A DNA stretch of 56,431 bases from Clostridiales bacterium (lineage in GTDB: Bacteria > Bacillota > Clostridia > Lachnospirales > Lachnospiraceae): positions 1 to 56,431 of the forward strand of contig JAGZHZ010000016.1 in NCBI GenBank assembly GCA_018366495.1, written 5' to 3'. A model generated the notes under the pieces. It did no database searches. It saw nothing but the letters and a program-made list of their open reading frames with translations, and was not told the DNA's origin. How positions within the stretch are numbered: position 1 is the stretch's first letter; the number at the start of each line of letters is the position of its first letter. Of this stretch, positions 24,108 to 34,132 are shown one piece after another. The position numbers were made by a program, and so were the translations under genes.

Positions 24108-26332
24108 TGAAACAGCAATATGCGGATATTATTGTAGATATCACGCAGGAAAAGCTGGACCGCACATTTCAGTATAAAGTTCCTGAAAATCTGAAAGGAA
24201 AACTGACAGAGGGAATGCCTGTGGAAGTGCCGTTTGGAAGAGGAAGCCGGATGGTAAAAGGATATGTGGTTGGATTTTCGGAGAAACCGGAGATTGACAC
24301 AGACAAAATAAAAGAAATTCATGCTGTTTTGGAGAGAGAGCTTGGCGCAGAGACAGGCAGAATGATGCTGGCGGCATGGATGAGACAGCAATACGGCGGC
24401 ACGATGATTCAGGCTATCAAAACAGTCATACCGGTAAAACAGAAGCAGCGGCCAAAAGAAAAGAAGACAGTCAGACTGTTGATTTCAAAACAGGAGGCAG
24501 AGGAGAAACTCCAGATTTTTCGAAAAAAACATCAGTCTGCCCGTGTCAGGGTGATGGAAGCGCTGGTGGAAGAAGAACAGATTCCTTATGAGCTGATCAC
24601 AGGAAAACTGAATGTGACTTCTTCTGTGATTCGTTCTCTGGAAGAACAGCAGATATTAAAATGTGAAGCAGTGACGGTCTATCGAAACCCCATTCATGCG
24701 GAAGGAAAAATGGCTCATCCGGTTTTGCTCAATGAAGAGCAGGAAAGGATTGTGAAAGACATCACGGAACACTGGGATGAAGAGTCCTGCCGTGTTTCTC
24801 TGATCCACGGGATTACCGGAAGCGGAAAGACAGAAATTTATATGGAGCTGATTGCCTATGCCACAGAGATGGGCGGTCAGGCCATTGTTCTGATTCCGGA
24901 GATTGCACTCACATATCAGACGGTAATGCGGTTTTATAGAAGGTTTGGAGAGAGGATTTCTATTATTCATTCCAGATTGTCTCCCGGGGAGCGATACGAT
25001 CAGTTTGAGCGTGCAAAAAGAGGCGAAATTGATGTGATGATCGGTCCAAGATCCGCATTGTTTACCCCATTTCCAAATTTAAAAATTATTATTATAGATG
25101 AAGAACATGAAGACGCATATCAAAGCGAGACTGTTCCAAGATACCATGCCCGTGAAGTGGCAATACAGCGTGCAAAGATGGAAAACGCGAAAGTGATTCT
25201 GGGGTCGGCAACGCCGTCTCTGGAGTCTTATTATCGGGCAAAAAATGGAATCTATCGTCTGTATACGCTGAAAAAAAGAGCGAAGGAAAGCAGGCTGCCA
25301 AGCGTACAGATTGTGGATCTGCGCACAGAGCTGAGGAGTGGAAACAGATCGGTCTTAAGCGTGGCTCTAAGAGAGAAAATGGAAGAACGATTAGAAAAAA
25401 AACAGCAGATTATGCTGTTTTTAAATCGAAGAGGATATGCAGGATTCTTATCATGCCGTTCCTGCGGGGAAGTGATAAAATGTCCTCACTGTGATGTATC
25501 GCTGTCCCTCCACAATAATGGAAAGCTGATCTGCCACTATTGTGGATACGAGCAGGAAAATCCTAAAAAATGTCCGCAGTGCGGCTCTTCTTTTCTGTCC
25601 AGCTTCCGGGTAGGAACACAGCAGATTGAGGAAGTGGTGCGCAGAGAATTTCCAAATGCGAACGTGCTGCGCATGGATCTGGACACGACAAGAGAAAAAG
25701 AAGGGCACACGAAGATTTTATCTGCATTTGCAGATCATCATGCGGATATTCTGATCGGGACCCAGATGATTGTAAAAGGGCATGATTTTCCAAATGTAAC
25801 GCTGGTAGGTGTGATCGCGGCAGATTTGTCTTTGCACTCCGGCACATATCGGTCATCTGAAAAGACGTTTCAGCTTTTGACGCAGGCGGCGGGGAGAGCA
25901 GGAAGAGGAGAGATGCCGGGCGAGGTCGTGATCCAGACGTATAACCCGGAGCATTACAGTATCGTGAGTGCGGCGCGTCAGGATTATGAGAGTTTTTATG
26001 AGGAAGAGATCTTGTATCGAATGCTCGGAGGATACCCGCCGGTATCTCATTTGATGGCGGTACATGGCTCGTGCACAGATCTGGAACATTTGGAAGCAGG
26101 CATGAACTATTTAAAAAAATATGTAGAACAGATTGTGCCGAAAAAAGCACGCATCTCAGTAGTCGGACCTGCGGATGAACAGATTGCGAAAATCAATGAT
26201 ACTTATCGAAAGATTTTGTATATAAAATATAAAGAACAAGAAATGCTGCTGAAAATAAAGGAAAGAATGGAACAATATATAAAAGCAAATGAAGGATATC
26301 AGACGATTTCTATTCAATTTGATATGAATTAG
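24107..26332 (+). CDS. priA: Primosomal protein N' (replication restart helicase PriA)
   Basis: A 741-residue SF2 helicase that reloads the replisome at stalled forks. The N-terminal DNA-binding domain begins with ADIIVDI. Walker A is GITGSGKTEIYM, Walker B DEEHEDAYQSE, and motif GSATPSLESYY. The zinc-binding module lies between about residues 445 and 495 with CRSCGEVIKCPHCD and CHYCGYEQENPKKCPQCG, giving eight cysteines. GRAGRGEMPGEV is motif VI. One-base overlap with murE implies coupling. Confidence 0.96.
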   Translation: MKQQYADIIVDITQEKLDRTFQYKVPENLKGKLTEGMPVEVPFGRGSRMVKGYVVGFSEKPEIDTDKIKEIHAVLERELGAETGRMMLAAWMRQQYGGTMIQAIKTVIPVKQKQRPKEKKTVRLLISKQEAEEKLQIFRKKHQSARVRVMEALVEEEQIPYELITGKLNVTSSVIRSLEEQQILKCEAVTVYRNPIHAEGKMAHPVLLNEEQERIVKDITEHWDEESCRVSLIHGITGSGKTEIYMELIAYATEMGGQAIVLIPEIALTYQTVMRFYRRFGERISIIHSRLSPGERYDQFERAKRGEIDVMIGPRSALFTPFPNLKIIIIDEEHEDAYQSETVPRYHAREVAIQRAKMENAKVILGSATPSLESYYRAKNGIYRLYTLKKRAKESRLPSVQIVDLRTELRSGNRSVLSVALREKMEERLEKKQQIMLFLNRRGYAGFLSCRSCGEVIKCPHCDVSLSLHNNGKLICHYCGYEQENPKKCPQCGSSFLSSFRVGTQQIEEVVRREFPNANVLRMDLDTTREKEGHTKILSAFADHHADILIGTQMIVKGHDFPNVTLVGVIAADLSLHSGTYRSSEKTFQLLTQAAGRAGRGEMPGEVVIQTYNPEHYSIVSAARQDYESFYEEEILYRMLGGYPPVSHLMAVHGSCTDLEHLEAGMNYLKKYVEQIVPKKARISVVGPADEQIAKINDTYRKILYIKYKEQEMLLKIKERMEQYIKANEGYQTISIQFDMN

Positions 26333-26346
26333 ATGGAGGAAGAAAA

Positions 26347-26820
26347 ATGGCAATCAGAACAATCAGAGTAATGGGTGATGAGATACTGGAGAAAAAATGT
26401 CGGGAGATCAAAGAAGTGACTCCTAGAATACAGGAATTAATCGACGATATGTTTGATACCATGTACGATGCAAATGGCGTGGGTCTTGCTGCACCTCAGG
26501 TTGGAATTTTAAAACGGGTTGTCGTGATTGATACAGACGGAACAGGATATGTACTGATCAACCCTGAGATTATCGAGACAGACGGATCCCAGACAGGACA
26601 GGAAGGATGTTTGAGCCTGCCAGGAAAATATGGTATTGTGACAAGACCAAATTATGTGAAAGTCAGAGCATATGATGAAAATATGGAACCGTTTGAGCTG
26701 GAAGGCGAGGGACTGCTGGCAAGAGCGATCTGCCATGAATGTGAACATCTGGAGGGCGTGATGTATGTGGAGCACGTCGAAGGCGAGTTGATGGATGTGG
26801 AGACAGATATAGAAGAATAA
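26347..26820 (+). CDS. def: Peptide deformylase
   Basis: A 157-residue metallopeptidase that removes the formyl group from nascent proteins. All three motifs are present: GVGLAAPQVG (about residues 45-54), EGCLSLPG (88-95) and HECEHLEG (around 131), whose Cys and two His bind iron or zinc. It begins 14 bases after priA with TGGAGG upstream, and fmt follows 11 bases later, the conserved def-fmt pairing of the formylation cycle. Confidence 0.97.
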   Translation: MAIRTIRVMGDEILEKKCREIKEVTPRIQELIDDMFDTMYDANGVGLAAPQVGILKRVVVIDTDGTGYVLINPEIIETDGSQTGQEGCLSLPGKYGIVTRPNYVKVRAYDENMEPFELEGEGLLARAICHECEHLEGVMYVEHVEGELMDVETDIEE

Positions 26821-26831
26821 TGAGGTGAAAT

Positions 26832-27770
26832 ATGAAAGCAGTATTTATGGGAACACCTGATTTTGCAGTGGGAACACTGGAAGAACTGATACATTCCAGA
26901 CATGAGGTCGCAGCTGTGGTGACACAGCCGGACAAGCCGAAAGGACGCGGAAAGGCGATGCAGTTTCCACCTGTAAAAGAGGTCGCAGTCAGAGAAAATA
27001 TTCCGGTTTATCAGCCGAGAAGAGTTCGTGATCCGGAATTTATAAAAATTTTAAAAGAAATTGATCCAGATGTAATTGTTGTCGTTGCATTTGGGCAGAT
27101 TATACCACAGGAGATCATTGATCTGCCGAAATACGGATGTATTAATGTACACGGATCGATTCTGCCGAAATACCGCGGTGCGGCTCCGATTCAGTGGGCT
27201 GTTATTGATGGTGAGAAAGAATCTGGTGTCACGACGATGCAGATGGACGCCGGTCTTGATACAGGAGATATGCTGTTAAAAACAATCATTCCGCTGGAAA
27301 AAGAAGAGACAGGCGGAAGCTTATTTGAAAAGCTGAGTACAGCAGGGGCAAAGCTTTTGATTGAAACTCTGGAAAAACTGGAGGAGGGCAGCATTGTCCC
27401 AGAAAAACAGGGAGAAAGCCCGACACCGTATGCAAAAATGCTGACAAAGGAAATGGGAGATCTGGACTGGAAGAAGGATGCTGTCTTGCTGGAACAGCTG
27501 ATCAGAGGATTAAATCCATGGCCGAGCGCATATACGCATTTGAATGGGAAAACATTGAAAATCTGGAGCGCAGAAGTTGAGGAAAGAGAGACGAAAGAAA
27601 AGCCGGGAACGGTTGTGGAAGTAAACAAAAAAGAATTGAAAGTTCAGACCGGAAAAGGTATTCTCTCGTTGAAAGAAGTGCAGATAGAAGGCAAAAAACG
27701 AATGGAAATTGATGCGTTTTTGAGAGGAAATACAGTGAAAGAAGGTATAGTTCTTGGTCTGACGGAGTAG
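26832..27770 (+). CDS. fmt: Methionyl-tRNA formyltransferase
   Basis: A 312-residue enzyme that formylates initiator Met-tRNA using 10-formyl-tetrahydrofolate. The N-terminal MGTPDFAVGTLEEL and the folate/active-site region with INVHGSILPKYRGAAPIQW and D in TTMQMDAGLDTGDM are typical, and the C-terminal OB domain follows from about residue 205. It begins 11 bases after def and is followed 16 bases later by a zinc peptidase gene. Confidence 0.97.
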   Translation: MKAVFMGTPDFAVGTLEELIHSRHEVAAVVTQPDKPKGRGKAMQFPPVKEVAVRENIPVYQPRRVRDPEFIKILKEIDPDVIVVVAFGQIIPQEIIDLPKYGCINVHGSILPKYRGAAPIQWAVIDGEKESGVTTMQMDAGLDTGDMLLKTIIPLEKEETGGSLFEKLSTAGAKLLIETLEKLEEGSIVPEKQGESPTPYAKMLTKEMGDLDWKKDAVLLEQLIRGLNPWPSAYTHLNGKTLKIWSAEVEERETKEKPGTVVEVNKKELKVQTGKGILSLKEVQIEGKKRMEIDAFLRGNTVKEGIVLGLTE

Positions 27771-27786
27771 AAAGGAAGGAAATTCT

Positions 27787-28512
27787 ATGACAGAGATAAC
27801 AGGAGCTATCGGGTATTACCCGATGAGATATTATATTGACCCTACGATGATATTTGCTCTGATCGGACTGGTACTGTCTTTGCTCGCTTCAGCAAAAGTG
27901 CATTCGACGGTTGCAAAATATTCTCATATCCGCAGCATGAGCGGACTGACAGGAGCGCAGGCAGCAGAACGAATTTTACATCAGTCGGGAATTTACGATG
28001 TTCGGATTGAACATATCAGAGGAAAACTAAACGATCATTATGATCCCAGAACAAAAGTATTGAGACTGTCTGACAGTACCTTTTTTTCAGACTCGGTTGC
28101 AGCGATCGGGGTGGCGGCGCATGAGTGCGGCCATGCGATTCAGCACCAGAAACAATACGGACCGCTCGTGCTTAGAAGTACGCTTGTGCCGGCAGCCAAT
28201 CTTGGCTCAACGCTGGCATGGCCAATCTTTGTGATGGGGCTGATTTTTTCGATGAAACCGCTTCTGACGGCAGGGATTATTTTGTTTGGACTTGCCGTCT
28301 TGTTTCAGCTTGTGACGTTGCCTGTAGAATTTAATGCTTCTTCGAGAGCAGTTAAAATTTTAGGAAATACAGGAATGATGGGTACGGCAGAAGTAAACGG
28401 AGTAAAAAAAGTATTGAGAGCGGCAGCAATGACATATGTGGCCAGTCTGGCGGCATCTGCTTTGCAGCTGATTCGTCTGATTATACTTGCAGGAGGAAGA
28501 GATCGTGATTAA
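27787..28512 (+). CDS. Zinc-dependent membrane peptidase (YugP family)
   Basis: A 241-residue membrane protein of the YugP/DUF2268-like neutral zinc metallopeptidase group. Residues 20-35 form an N-terminal transmembrane helix; HECGH (near residue 111, in AAHECGHAIQH) is the HExxH zinc motif; further hydrophobic helices occupy about 130-185 and 215-235. Placed between fmt and rsmB, as in many Clostridia. Substrate and topology are not known. Its TAA overlaps the GTG of rsmB by 8 bases. Confidence 0.85.
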   Translation: MTEITGAIGYYPMRYYIDPTMIFALIGLVLSLLASAKVHSTVAKYSHIRSMSGLTGAQAAERILHQSGIYDVRIEHIRGKLNDHYDPRTKVLRLSDSTFFSDSVAAIGVAAHECGHAIQHQKQYGPLVLRSTLVPAANLGSTLAWPIFVMGLIFSMKPLLTAGIILFGLAVLFQLVTLPVEFNASSRAVKILGNTGMMGTAEVNGVKKVLRAAAMTYVASLAASALQLIRLIILAGGRDRD

Positions 28513-29860
28513 AACGATTAATATCAGAGAGATTATTTTAGAGATTCTGATGGAGATTACAGAGGAAGAAGAGTACAGTCATATTGTGATCCGCAATGCG
28601 CTGGAGAAATATCAGTTTCTGGAAAAAAGAGACCGTGCATTTATCTCCAGAGTGTGTGTGGGAACGATCGAGAATATGATTTTGCTCGACTATATGATAG
28701 AACAGTTTTCAAAAGTAAAAGTGATCAATATGAAACCGATTATCCGGAATCTTCTGCGTATGTCTGTATATCAGCTGCGTTTTATGGACACGATTCCGGA
28801 TTCGGCTGTCTGCAACGAGGCAGTCAAGATTGCGCAGAAAAGAGGATTTTATAATCTGAAAGGATTTGTGAATGGTGTTCTCAGAAATATTGCGCGAGGA
28901 ATGGATACCATTATTTATCCATCGCTGGAAAAAGATCCGGTATCCTATCTGTCTGTAACATATTCCATACCAGAATGGATCATCACAAAGTGGACAGCTC
29001 AGTTTGGCGTTGAACAGGTAGAACAGGTATGTAAGAGCTTTCAGAAGGAACATATGACTTCTATTCGCTGCAATCTGGATAAAGCATCAAAGGAAGAAGT
29101 GATCAAAAGTCTGAAAGATCAGGGGATCACAGTAAAAGAAAGTCCGTATTTAAATTATGCACTGGAAATTGGAAATTATAATTATATGAAGGCAATCAAT
29201 GCCTTTAAGAAAGGATATTTTCAAGTACAGGATGTCAGCTCTATGCTGGTGGCAGAGGCTGCCGCACCAAAATGGGGAGACTACTGTATTGACGTGTGCG
29301 CTGCACCTGGCGGAAAAAGTCTTCACATCGCTGACAAGCTGTGCGGAAGTGGGTTTGTGGAGGCAAGAGATGTGACAGAGAGCAAGGTCAGACTGATGGA
29401 AGAAAATATTGATCGGATTGATGTCATCAATATGAAAGCAGTTGTGTCGGATGCAACCGTGTTTGATCCGGAATCCGTAGAAAAAGCAGACATTTTGATT
29501 GCAGACCTGCCATGTTCAGGACTTGGAGTAATTGGAAAGAAACCGGATATCAAATATAAAATGACCCCGATCAAGCAGCAGGAACTTGTAAAACTGCAGA
29601 GAAAAATTTTAGATACAGTATACCGCTATGTGAAAGTAGGCGGAACTTTGATTTACAGCACCTGTACGATCGGCGCTGATGAAAATCAGTTTAATGTAAA
29701 ATGGTTTCTGGAAAATTATCCGTTTAAATTGGAAAGTATTGATCCGTATCTGTGCGATGAACTGAAAGGAAAAACAACAAAAGCAGGATATCTGCAGCTG
29801 CTTCCCGGAGTACACCAGAGCGATGGATTTTTCCTGGCAAAATTTAAAAGGATTCAATAA
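28505..29860 (+). CDS. rsmB: 16S rRNA (cytosine-967-C5)-methyltransferase
   Basis: A 451-residue m5C methyltransferase that modifies helix 31 of 16S rRNA. The N-terminal NusB-like RNA-binding domain covers about 1-140. The SAM pocket is DVCAAPGGKSLH; the catalytic Cys is C387 in YSTCT and the release Cys is C337 in DLPCSGLG. I chose GTG 28505 because AGGAGG at 28491-28496 is 8 bases upstream; the longer TTG frame from 28487 begins inside that ribosome binding site. Confidence 0.94.
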   Translation: MIKTINIREIILEILMEITEEEEYSHIVIRNALEKYQFLEKRDRAFISRVCVGTIENMILLDYMIEQFSKVKVINMKPIIRNLLRMSVYQLRFMDTIPDSAVCNEAVKIAQKRGFYNLKGFVNGVLRNIARGMDTIIYPSLEKDPVSYLSVTYSIPEWIITKWTAQFGVEQVEQVCKSFQKEHMTSIRCNLDKASKEEVIKSLKDQGITVKESPYLNYALEIGNYNYMKAINAFKKGYFQVQDVSSMLVAEAAAPKWGDYCIDVCAAPGGKSLHIADKLCGSGFVEARDVTESKVRLMEENIDRIDVINMKAVVSDATVFDPESVEKADILIADLPCSGLGVIGKKPDIKYKMTPIKQQELVKLQRKILDTVYRYVKVGGTLIYSTCTIGADENQFNVKWFLENYPFKLESIDPYLCDELKGKTTKAGYLQLLPGVHQSDGFFLAKFKRIQ

Positions 29861-29957
29861 AAATAAAGCAGGAATCTCCCGCCTTCAGGCAGGAGAAACT
29901 GACTGAAAAGTGGATGGAGAATTACAACCGCATCCGATGCGGGATGAGGAGGAAAAA

Positions 29958-31010
29958 ATGGAAAAAAAGGATCTCAAATCTATGATGTATGATGAGGTTC
30001 TGGAGGAGATGACCCGGATCGGGCTTCCCTCCTTTCGGGGAAAACAGATTTACAGTTGGCTGCATGAAAAATTAGTGCCTGATTTTGAACAGATGTCAAA
30101 TCTGTCAAAAAAACTGAGGACACAGCTGGAAGACGCCTACATATGTGAATCTTTAAAGCCAATCGAGGTTTTGACATCAAAAATAGACGGGACACAGAAA
30201 TACTTATTTCAGCTCTCGGATGGAAATGTGATTGAGAGCGTCCTGATGCGCTATAAACATGGTAATTCTGTCTGCATCTCCTCACAGGTAGGATGCAGAA
30301 TGGGATGCCGCTTCTGTGCATCTACGATCGGAGGGCTCACGAGAAATCTGCGTGCCTCAGAAATGCTGGATCAGATTTACAGAATACAGGCGATGACAGG
30401 AGAGCGTGTCTCCAATGTAGTTGTGATGGGAACAGGAGAACCCCTGGATAATTACGATAACCTGCTTCGATTTATTTATATGCTGACAGATGAACATGGA
30501 CTGAATATCAGCCAGAGAAATATTACAGTTTCGACATGTGGGATTGTGCCGAGAATGTATGAGCTGGCAGAAGAAAAACTTCAGATTACTCTGGCGCTGT
30601 CCTTACATGGAAGCAGCCAGGAAAAGAGAAAATCCCTGATGCCGATTGCTAATAAGTATTTGATCACAGAAGTGATCGAGGCGTGCCGCAATTATTTTGA
30701 AAAGACAGGGCGCAGAATTACATTTGAGTACAGTCTGGTTGGAGGAGTCAATGATACAGAAGAAGATGTGAGAGAGCTTTGCGGCCTTGTAAAAGATGTA
30801 AACTGTCACGTCAATCTGATTCCTGTAAACCCTATTAAAGAGCGGGATTTTAAGCAGTCTGATAAAAAAGTTATTCTGAATTTCAAAAATAAACTTGAAA
30901 AATGCGGAATTAATGTTACTATTAGAAGAGAAATGGGCAGAGATATTAATGGTGCCTGCGGACAGCTTAGAAAAAGCTATATGGATCGAGCAAAAGGAGA
31001 GGAAGCGTAG
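29958..31010 (+). CDS. rlmN: Dual-specificity 23S rRNA/tRNA (adenine-C2)-methyltransferase
   Basis: A 350-residue radical SAM enzyme that makes m2A2503 in 23S rRNA and m2A37 in tRNAs. The CxxxCxxC cluster is C113, C117 and C120 in GCRMGCRFCAS, and the GTGEPL motif follows. The start at ATG 29958 has AGGAGG five bases upstream; the frame from 29910 has no ribosome binding site. Its final TAG shares the G of the next GTG. Confidence 0.95.
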   Translation: MEKKDLKSMMYDEVLEEMTRIGLPSFRGKQIYSWLHEKLVPDFEQMSNLSKKLRTQLEDAYICESLKPIEVLTSKIDGTQKYLFQLSDGNVIESVLMRYKHGNSVCISSQVGCRMGCRFCASTIGGLTRNLRASEMLDQIYRIQAMTGERVSNVVVMGTGEPLDNYDNLLRFIYMLTDEHGLNISQRNITVSTCGIVPRMYELAEEKLQITLALSLHGSSQEKRKSLMPIANKYLITEVIEACRNYFEKTGRRITFEYSLVGGVNDTEEDVRELCGLVKDVNCHVNLIPVNPIKERDFKQSDKKVILNFKNKLEKCGINVTIRREMGRDINGACGQLRKSYMDRAKGEEA

Positions 31011-31753
31011 TGAAATCATACTGCATTACAGATGTGGGGCAGCGAAGGGTGACAAATCAAGATTTTGTATATCGTTCTGATGAGCCTGTTGGAAATCTCC
31101 CAAATCTTTATATTGTAGCAGACGGGATGGGAGGTCATAAGGCAGGAGACTATGCGTCACATTATACGGCAGAGACGCTGATTGAGAGCGTGACAGAAGA
31201 CGAAGAAAAAAACCCGATCAAAATCATAAGAAAAGCCATTGAAAAAGCAAATGAAAGAGTGCTGGAGAAGTCTTTATCAGATGAAGAACTAGCAGGAATG
31301 GGAACGACGGTTGTGGTTGCTACGGTGATCGGCCATTATCTTTATGTGGCGAATGTAGGTGACAGCCGCCTTTATTTAATTACAGATAAGATTACACAGA
31401 TCACAAAAGACCATTCTTTAGTCGAAGAAATGGTGCGTATAGGAGAGATCAACAGGGAACAGGCGAGAAATCATCCTGATAAAAATATTATTACCCGTGC
31501 CGTGGGCATAAAAAAAGAGGTGAAAATTGATTTCTTTGACATGCGTCTGGAAAAAGGAGATCTTATTTTGATGTGCTCTGACGGATTGTCGAATATGCTG
31601 GAAGACAGAGAGATAGAGGAGATCATAAAAAAAGGCGGAGAGCTTTCTGAAATTGTTGATGAATTAGTCGAAAGGGCGAATCAGAATGGAGGAAAGGACA
31701 ACATAGCAGTTATTTTGATCGAACCGCTGACAGATGAGGTGGGAGAATGTTAA
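31010..31753 (+). CDS. stp: PP2C-type Ser/Thr phosphatase
   Basis: A 247-residue PPM-family phosphatase, partner of the downstream kinase. Metal-binding residues are visible in DVGQRRVTNQDF near the N-terminus, VADGMGGHKAGDYAS (about residues 38-52), ANVGDSRLYL, and CSDGLSNM and KDNIAVILI near the C-terminus. It begins on GTG 31010, overlapping the rlmN stop by one base, and itself overlaps prkC by 7 bases, so kinase and phosphatase are made together. Confidence 0.96.
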   Translation: MKSYCITDVGQRRVTNQDFVYRSDEPVGNLPNLYIVADGMGGHKAGDYASHYTAETLIESVTEDEEKNPIKIIRKAIEKANERVLEKSLSDEELAGMGTTVVVATVIGHYLYVANVGDSRLYLITDKITQITKDHSLVEEMVRIGEINREQARNHPDKNIITRAVGIKKEVKIDFFDMRLEKGDLILMCSDGLSNMLEDREIEEIIKKGGELSEIVDELVERANQNGGKDNIAVILIEPLTDEVGEC

Positions 31754-34128
31754 AAGAAGGAATGTTTATTCAGGAGCGCTATGAGATCGTTGATAAAATT
31801 GGCTCAGGCGGGATGGCAGATGTCTATAAGGCGAAAGACCACAAATTAAATAGATTTGTGGCAGTGAAAGTGCTGAAATCCGAATTCAGGGAAGATACGG
31901 CATTTATCTCAAAATTTCAGATGGAGGCACAGTCAGCGGCAGGACTGGCCCATCCAAATATTGTGAATGTCTATGATGTAGGGAACGAAGGCGGAATCTA
32001 TTACATTGTAATGGAACTGGTAGAGGGAATCACATTAAAAGACTATATCAGCAAAAAAGGAAGACTGGCTGTGAGAGAGGCAACGAGCATTGCGATTCAG
32101 GTTTCAATGGGGCTGGAAGCAGCTCACAATAATTCCATTGTTCATCGCGATGTAAAGCCTCAGAATATTATGATTTCCACAGACGGAAAAGTAAAGGTGA
32201 CAGATTTTGGGATTGCCAGAGCAGCTTCCTCCAATACAATCAGTTCCGCTGTGATGGGATCTGTTCATTACAGTTCTCCGGAACAGGCAAGAGGCGGATA
32301 CAGTGATTATAAAAGCGATATCTATTCTCTTGGAATTACAATGTATGAGATGCTGACAGGGCAGGTGCCGTTTGACGGAGATACAACTGTTGCGATTGCA
32401 ATCAAGCATTTGCAGGAAGAAATGCGTTCGCCGCGGGAATATGTACCTGATCTGCCAAAGAGCATTGTGCAGATTATTTATAAATGTACACAGAAGAGCC
32501 CGGACAGACGATATAATGATATGGCAGAGCTGATCCGGGATCTGAAAGAGTCACTTGTGAATCCGGAAGGCGATTTTGTTGTGATGGAGCCGGTTGATAC
32601 AAAGGCGAAGACGAGAACCATCACAAAGGAGGAACTGGAACAGATTCAAAATGAAAATATGCATAAGACAACAGCGGAGCCAGATCCAAGTCAGGCGTAT
32701 GGAAATCAGAATCAGCCAGATCCCAATTATCACGAACCGGCGTATGGGGACATCAATTATGGCGAAGGAGGTTACTCCGGACCAAATTATACTGACCCAA
32801 ATTATTCAGGGCCAAATTATACAGATCCAAATTACCATGATCCAAATTATAACGAAAAAGGATATTACGATCAGGGACAGAGCCAAGGGCAGTACGGCGC
32901 TCCGAACCAATATGGATATCAAAACTATAATGCAGGATATCAGAATTATAATGGCAATTACAACGGCAATTATAACAACGCAGGAAATTATGAAAATTAT
33001 GGAAATGGTTACAATGACTATCCGGGATATGAAGATGAAAAACCAAAGGGACGCGCATGGGAAAAAATTCTGACAGGCGTCAGCATTGCAATTGCAGTTG
33101 TTATTTTACTGATTGTTCTTGCACTTGCCGGAAATGCACTCGGAGTGATTGATCTGGAAGAGATTAAAGATCGCTTCTTACCGCAGACGACAAGTGTAGT
33201 AGATGATGAGAAAGATTCCTCAAATGCTTCCGGTGAAGTTTCTGTACCAGATCTGAGAGGAAAGACAGAAGAAGAGGCAAAGAGTCTGCTGGAGCAGAAT
33301 CAGCTTGTTGCAAACTACAATGGAGAGGCTGTTTCTGATCAATATGAAGCGGGAAAAATTATCTCACAGGAGCCGCTTGGAAATACAATGGCAGCGCCTG
33401 GAACGACTGTAAATTATACCGTGAGCAGAGGAATGGAACTGACAGTGCCGGACGTGACAGGAGACACACTGAAAGAAGCGCAGACAAAACTGGTGGATAT
33501 GGGATTTGTTGTGGTGAGCGAAAATATCTATGATCCGGAAGTAGAGGACGGATGTGTGATTGAATCGAATCCGGCAGCAGATGCCACACTTGCAAAAGGA
33601 GAGATTGTGACTTTGAAAGTGTCACGTTACCAGGAAGGCATTCAGATTCAGGTTAAGGGAGTACAGGGACAGACTCTGGAAGAGGCAAGAGAAGCGCTGA
33701 TGGATTCCGGGCTGATTGTCAATATTCAGAAAAAAGCAAGTACTTCCACAGAAGAAGGGTATATTATCTCTCAAAGTCTGACGCCGAATTCTCTTGTCGA
33801 TATCGGAAGCAGTATTGTGCTGACGGTAAGTACCGGAACAGATGAGGAGACTGATGAAAATACACAGAGCGGAAAATGGGCGACAAAATGTCAGCTGACG
33901 GCGCCGAAATCTTATAATGGTCAGGAAGTCAAAATTGAGATTGAGCAGGATGGAGCGCGCACAACAATTCTTGAGGACATGACAATTACTTTCCCTTATA
34001 CATTAGAGGCAGAGGGAAAAGAGGGCGTGTCAGAAGGAACGGCATATCTGTATTTAAAAGATTCGGATACAGGCGAATATGGAGAGGAAATCGTTTACAA
34101 ACATATTCCGTTCTCAAAAGTGGAGTAA
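31747..34128 (+). CDS. prkC: PASTA-domain Ser/Thr protein kinase
   Basis: A 793-residue PrkC/Stk1-type membrane kinase that senses muropeptides or lipid II and phosphorylates division and wall enzymes. The N-terminal Hanks domain (about 1-275) has GSGGMADVYKA, AVKVLK, HRDVKPQNI, DFGIARA and the APE-like SSPEQARGG. Residues about 315-428 are a low-complexity juxtamembrane segment rich in Asn, Tyr, Gly and Pro. One transmembrane helix lies at about 443-470. Three PASTA repeats begin near residues 497, 564 and 634, and a C-terminal extracellular region of about 85 residues follows without an identified family. ATG 31747 overlaps stp. Confidence 0.95.
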   Translation: MLKEGMFIQERYEIVDKIGSGGMADVYKAKDHKLNRFVAVKVLKSEFREDTAFISKFQMEAQSAAGLAHPNIVNVYDVGNEGGIYYIVMELVEGITLKDYISKKGRLAVREATSIAIQVSMGLEAAHNNSIVHRDVKPQNIMISTDGKVKVTDFGIARAASSNTISSAVMGSVHYSSPEQARGGYSDYKSDIYSLGITMYEMLTGQVPFDGDTTVAIAIKHLQEEMRSPREYVPDLPKSIVQIIYKCTQKSPDRRYNDMAELIRDLKESLVNPEGDFVVMEPVDTKAKTRTITKEELEQIQNENMHKTTAEPDPSQAYGNQNQPDPNYHEPAYGDINYGEGGYSGPNYTDPNYSGPNYTDPNYHDPNYNEKGYYDQGQSQGQYGAPNQYGYQNYNAGYQNYNGNYNGNYNNAGNYENYGNGYNDYPGYEDEKPKGRAWEKILTGVSIAIAVVILLIVLALAGNALGVIDLEEIKDRFLPQTTSVVDDEKDSSNASGEVSVPDLRGKTEEEAKSLLEQNQLVANYNGEAVSDQYEAGKIISQEPLGNTMAAPGTTVNYTVSRGMELTVPDVTGDTLKEAQTKLVDMGFVVVSENIYDPEVEDGCVIESNPAADATLAKGEIVTLKVSRYQEGIQIQVKGVQGQTLEEAREALMDSGLIVNIQKKASTSTEEGYIISQSLTPNSLVDIGSSIVLTVSTGTDEETDENTQSGKWATKCQLTAPKSYNGQEVKIEIEQDGARTTILEDMTITFPYTLEAEGKEGVSEGTAYLYLKDSDTGEYGEEIVYKHIPFSKVE

Positions 34129-34132
34129 ACAG

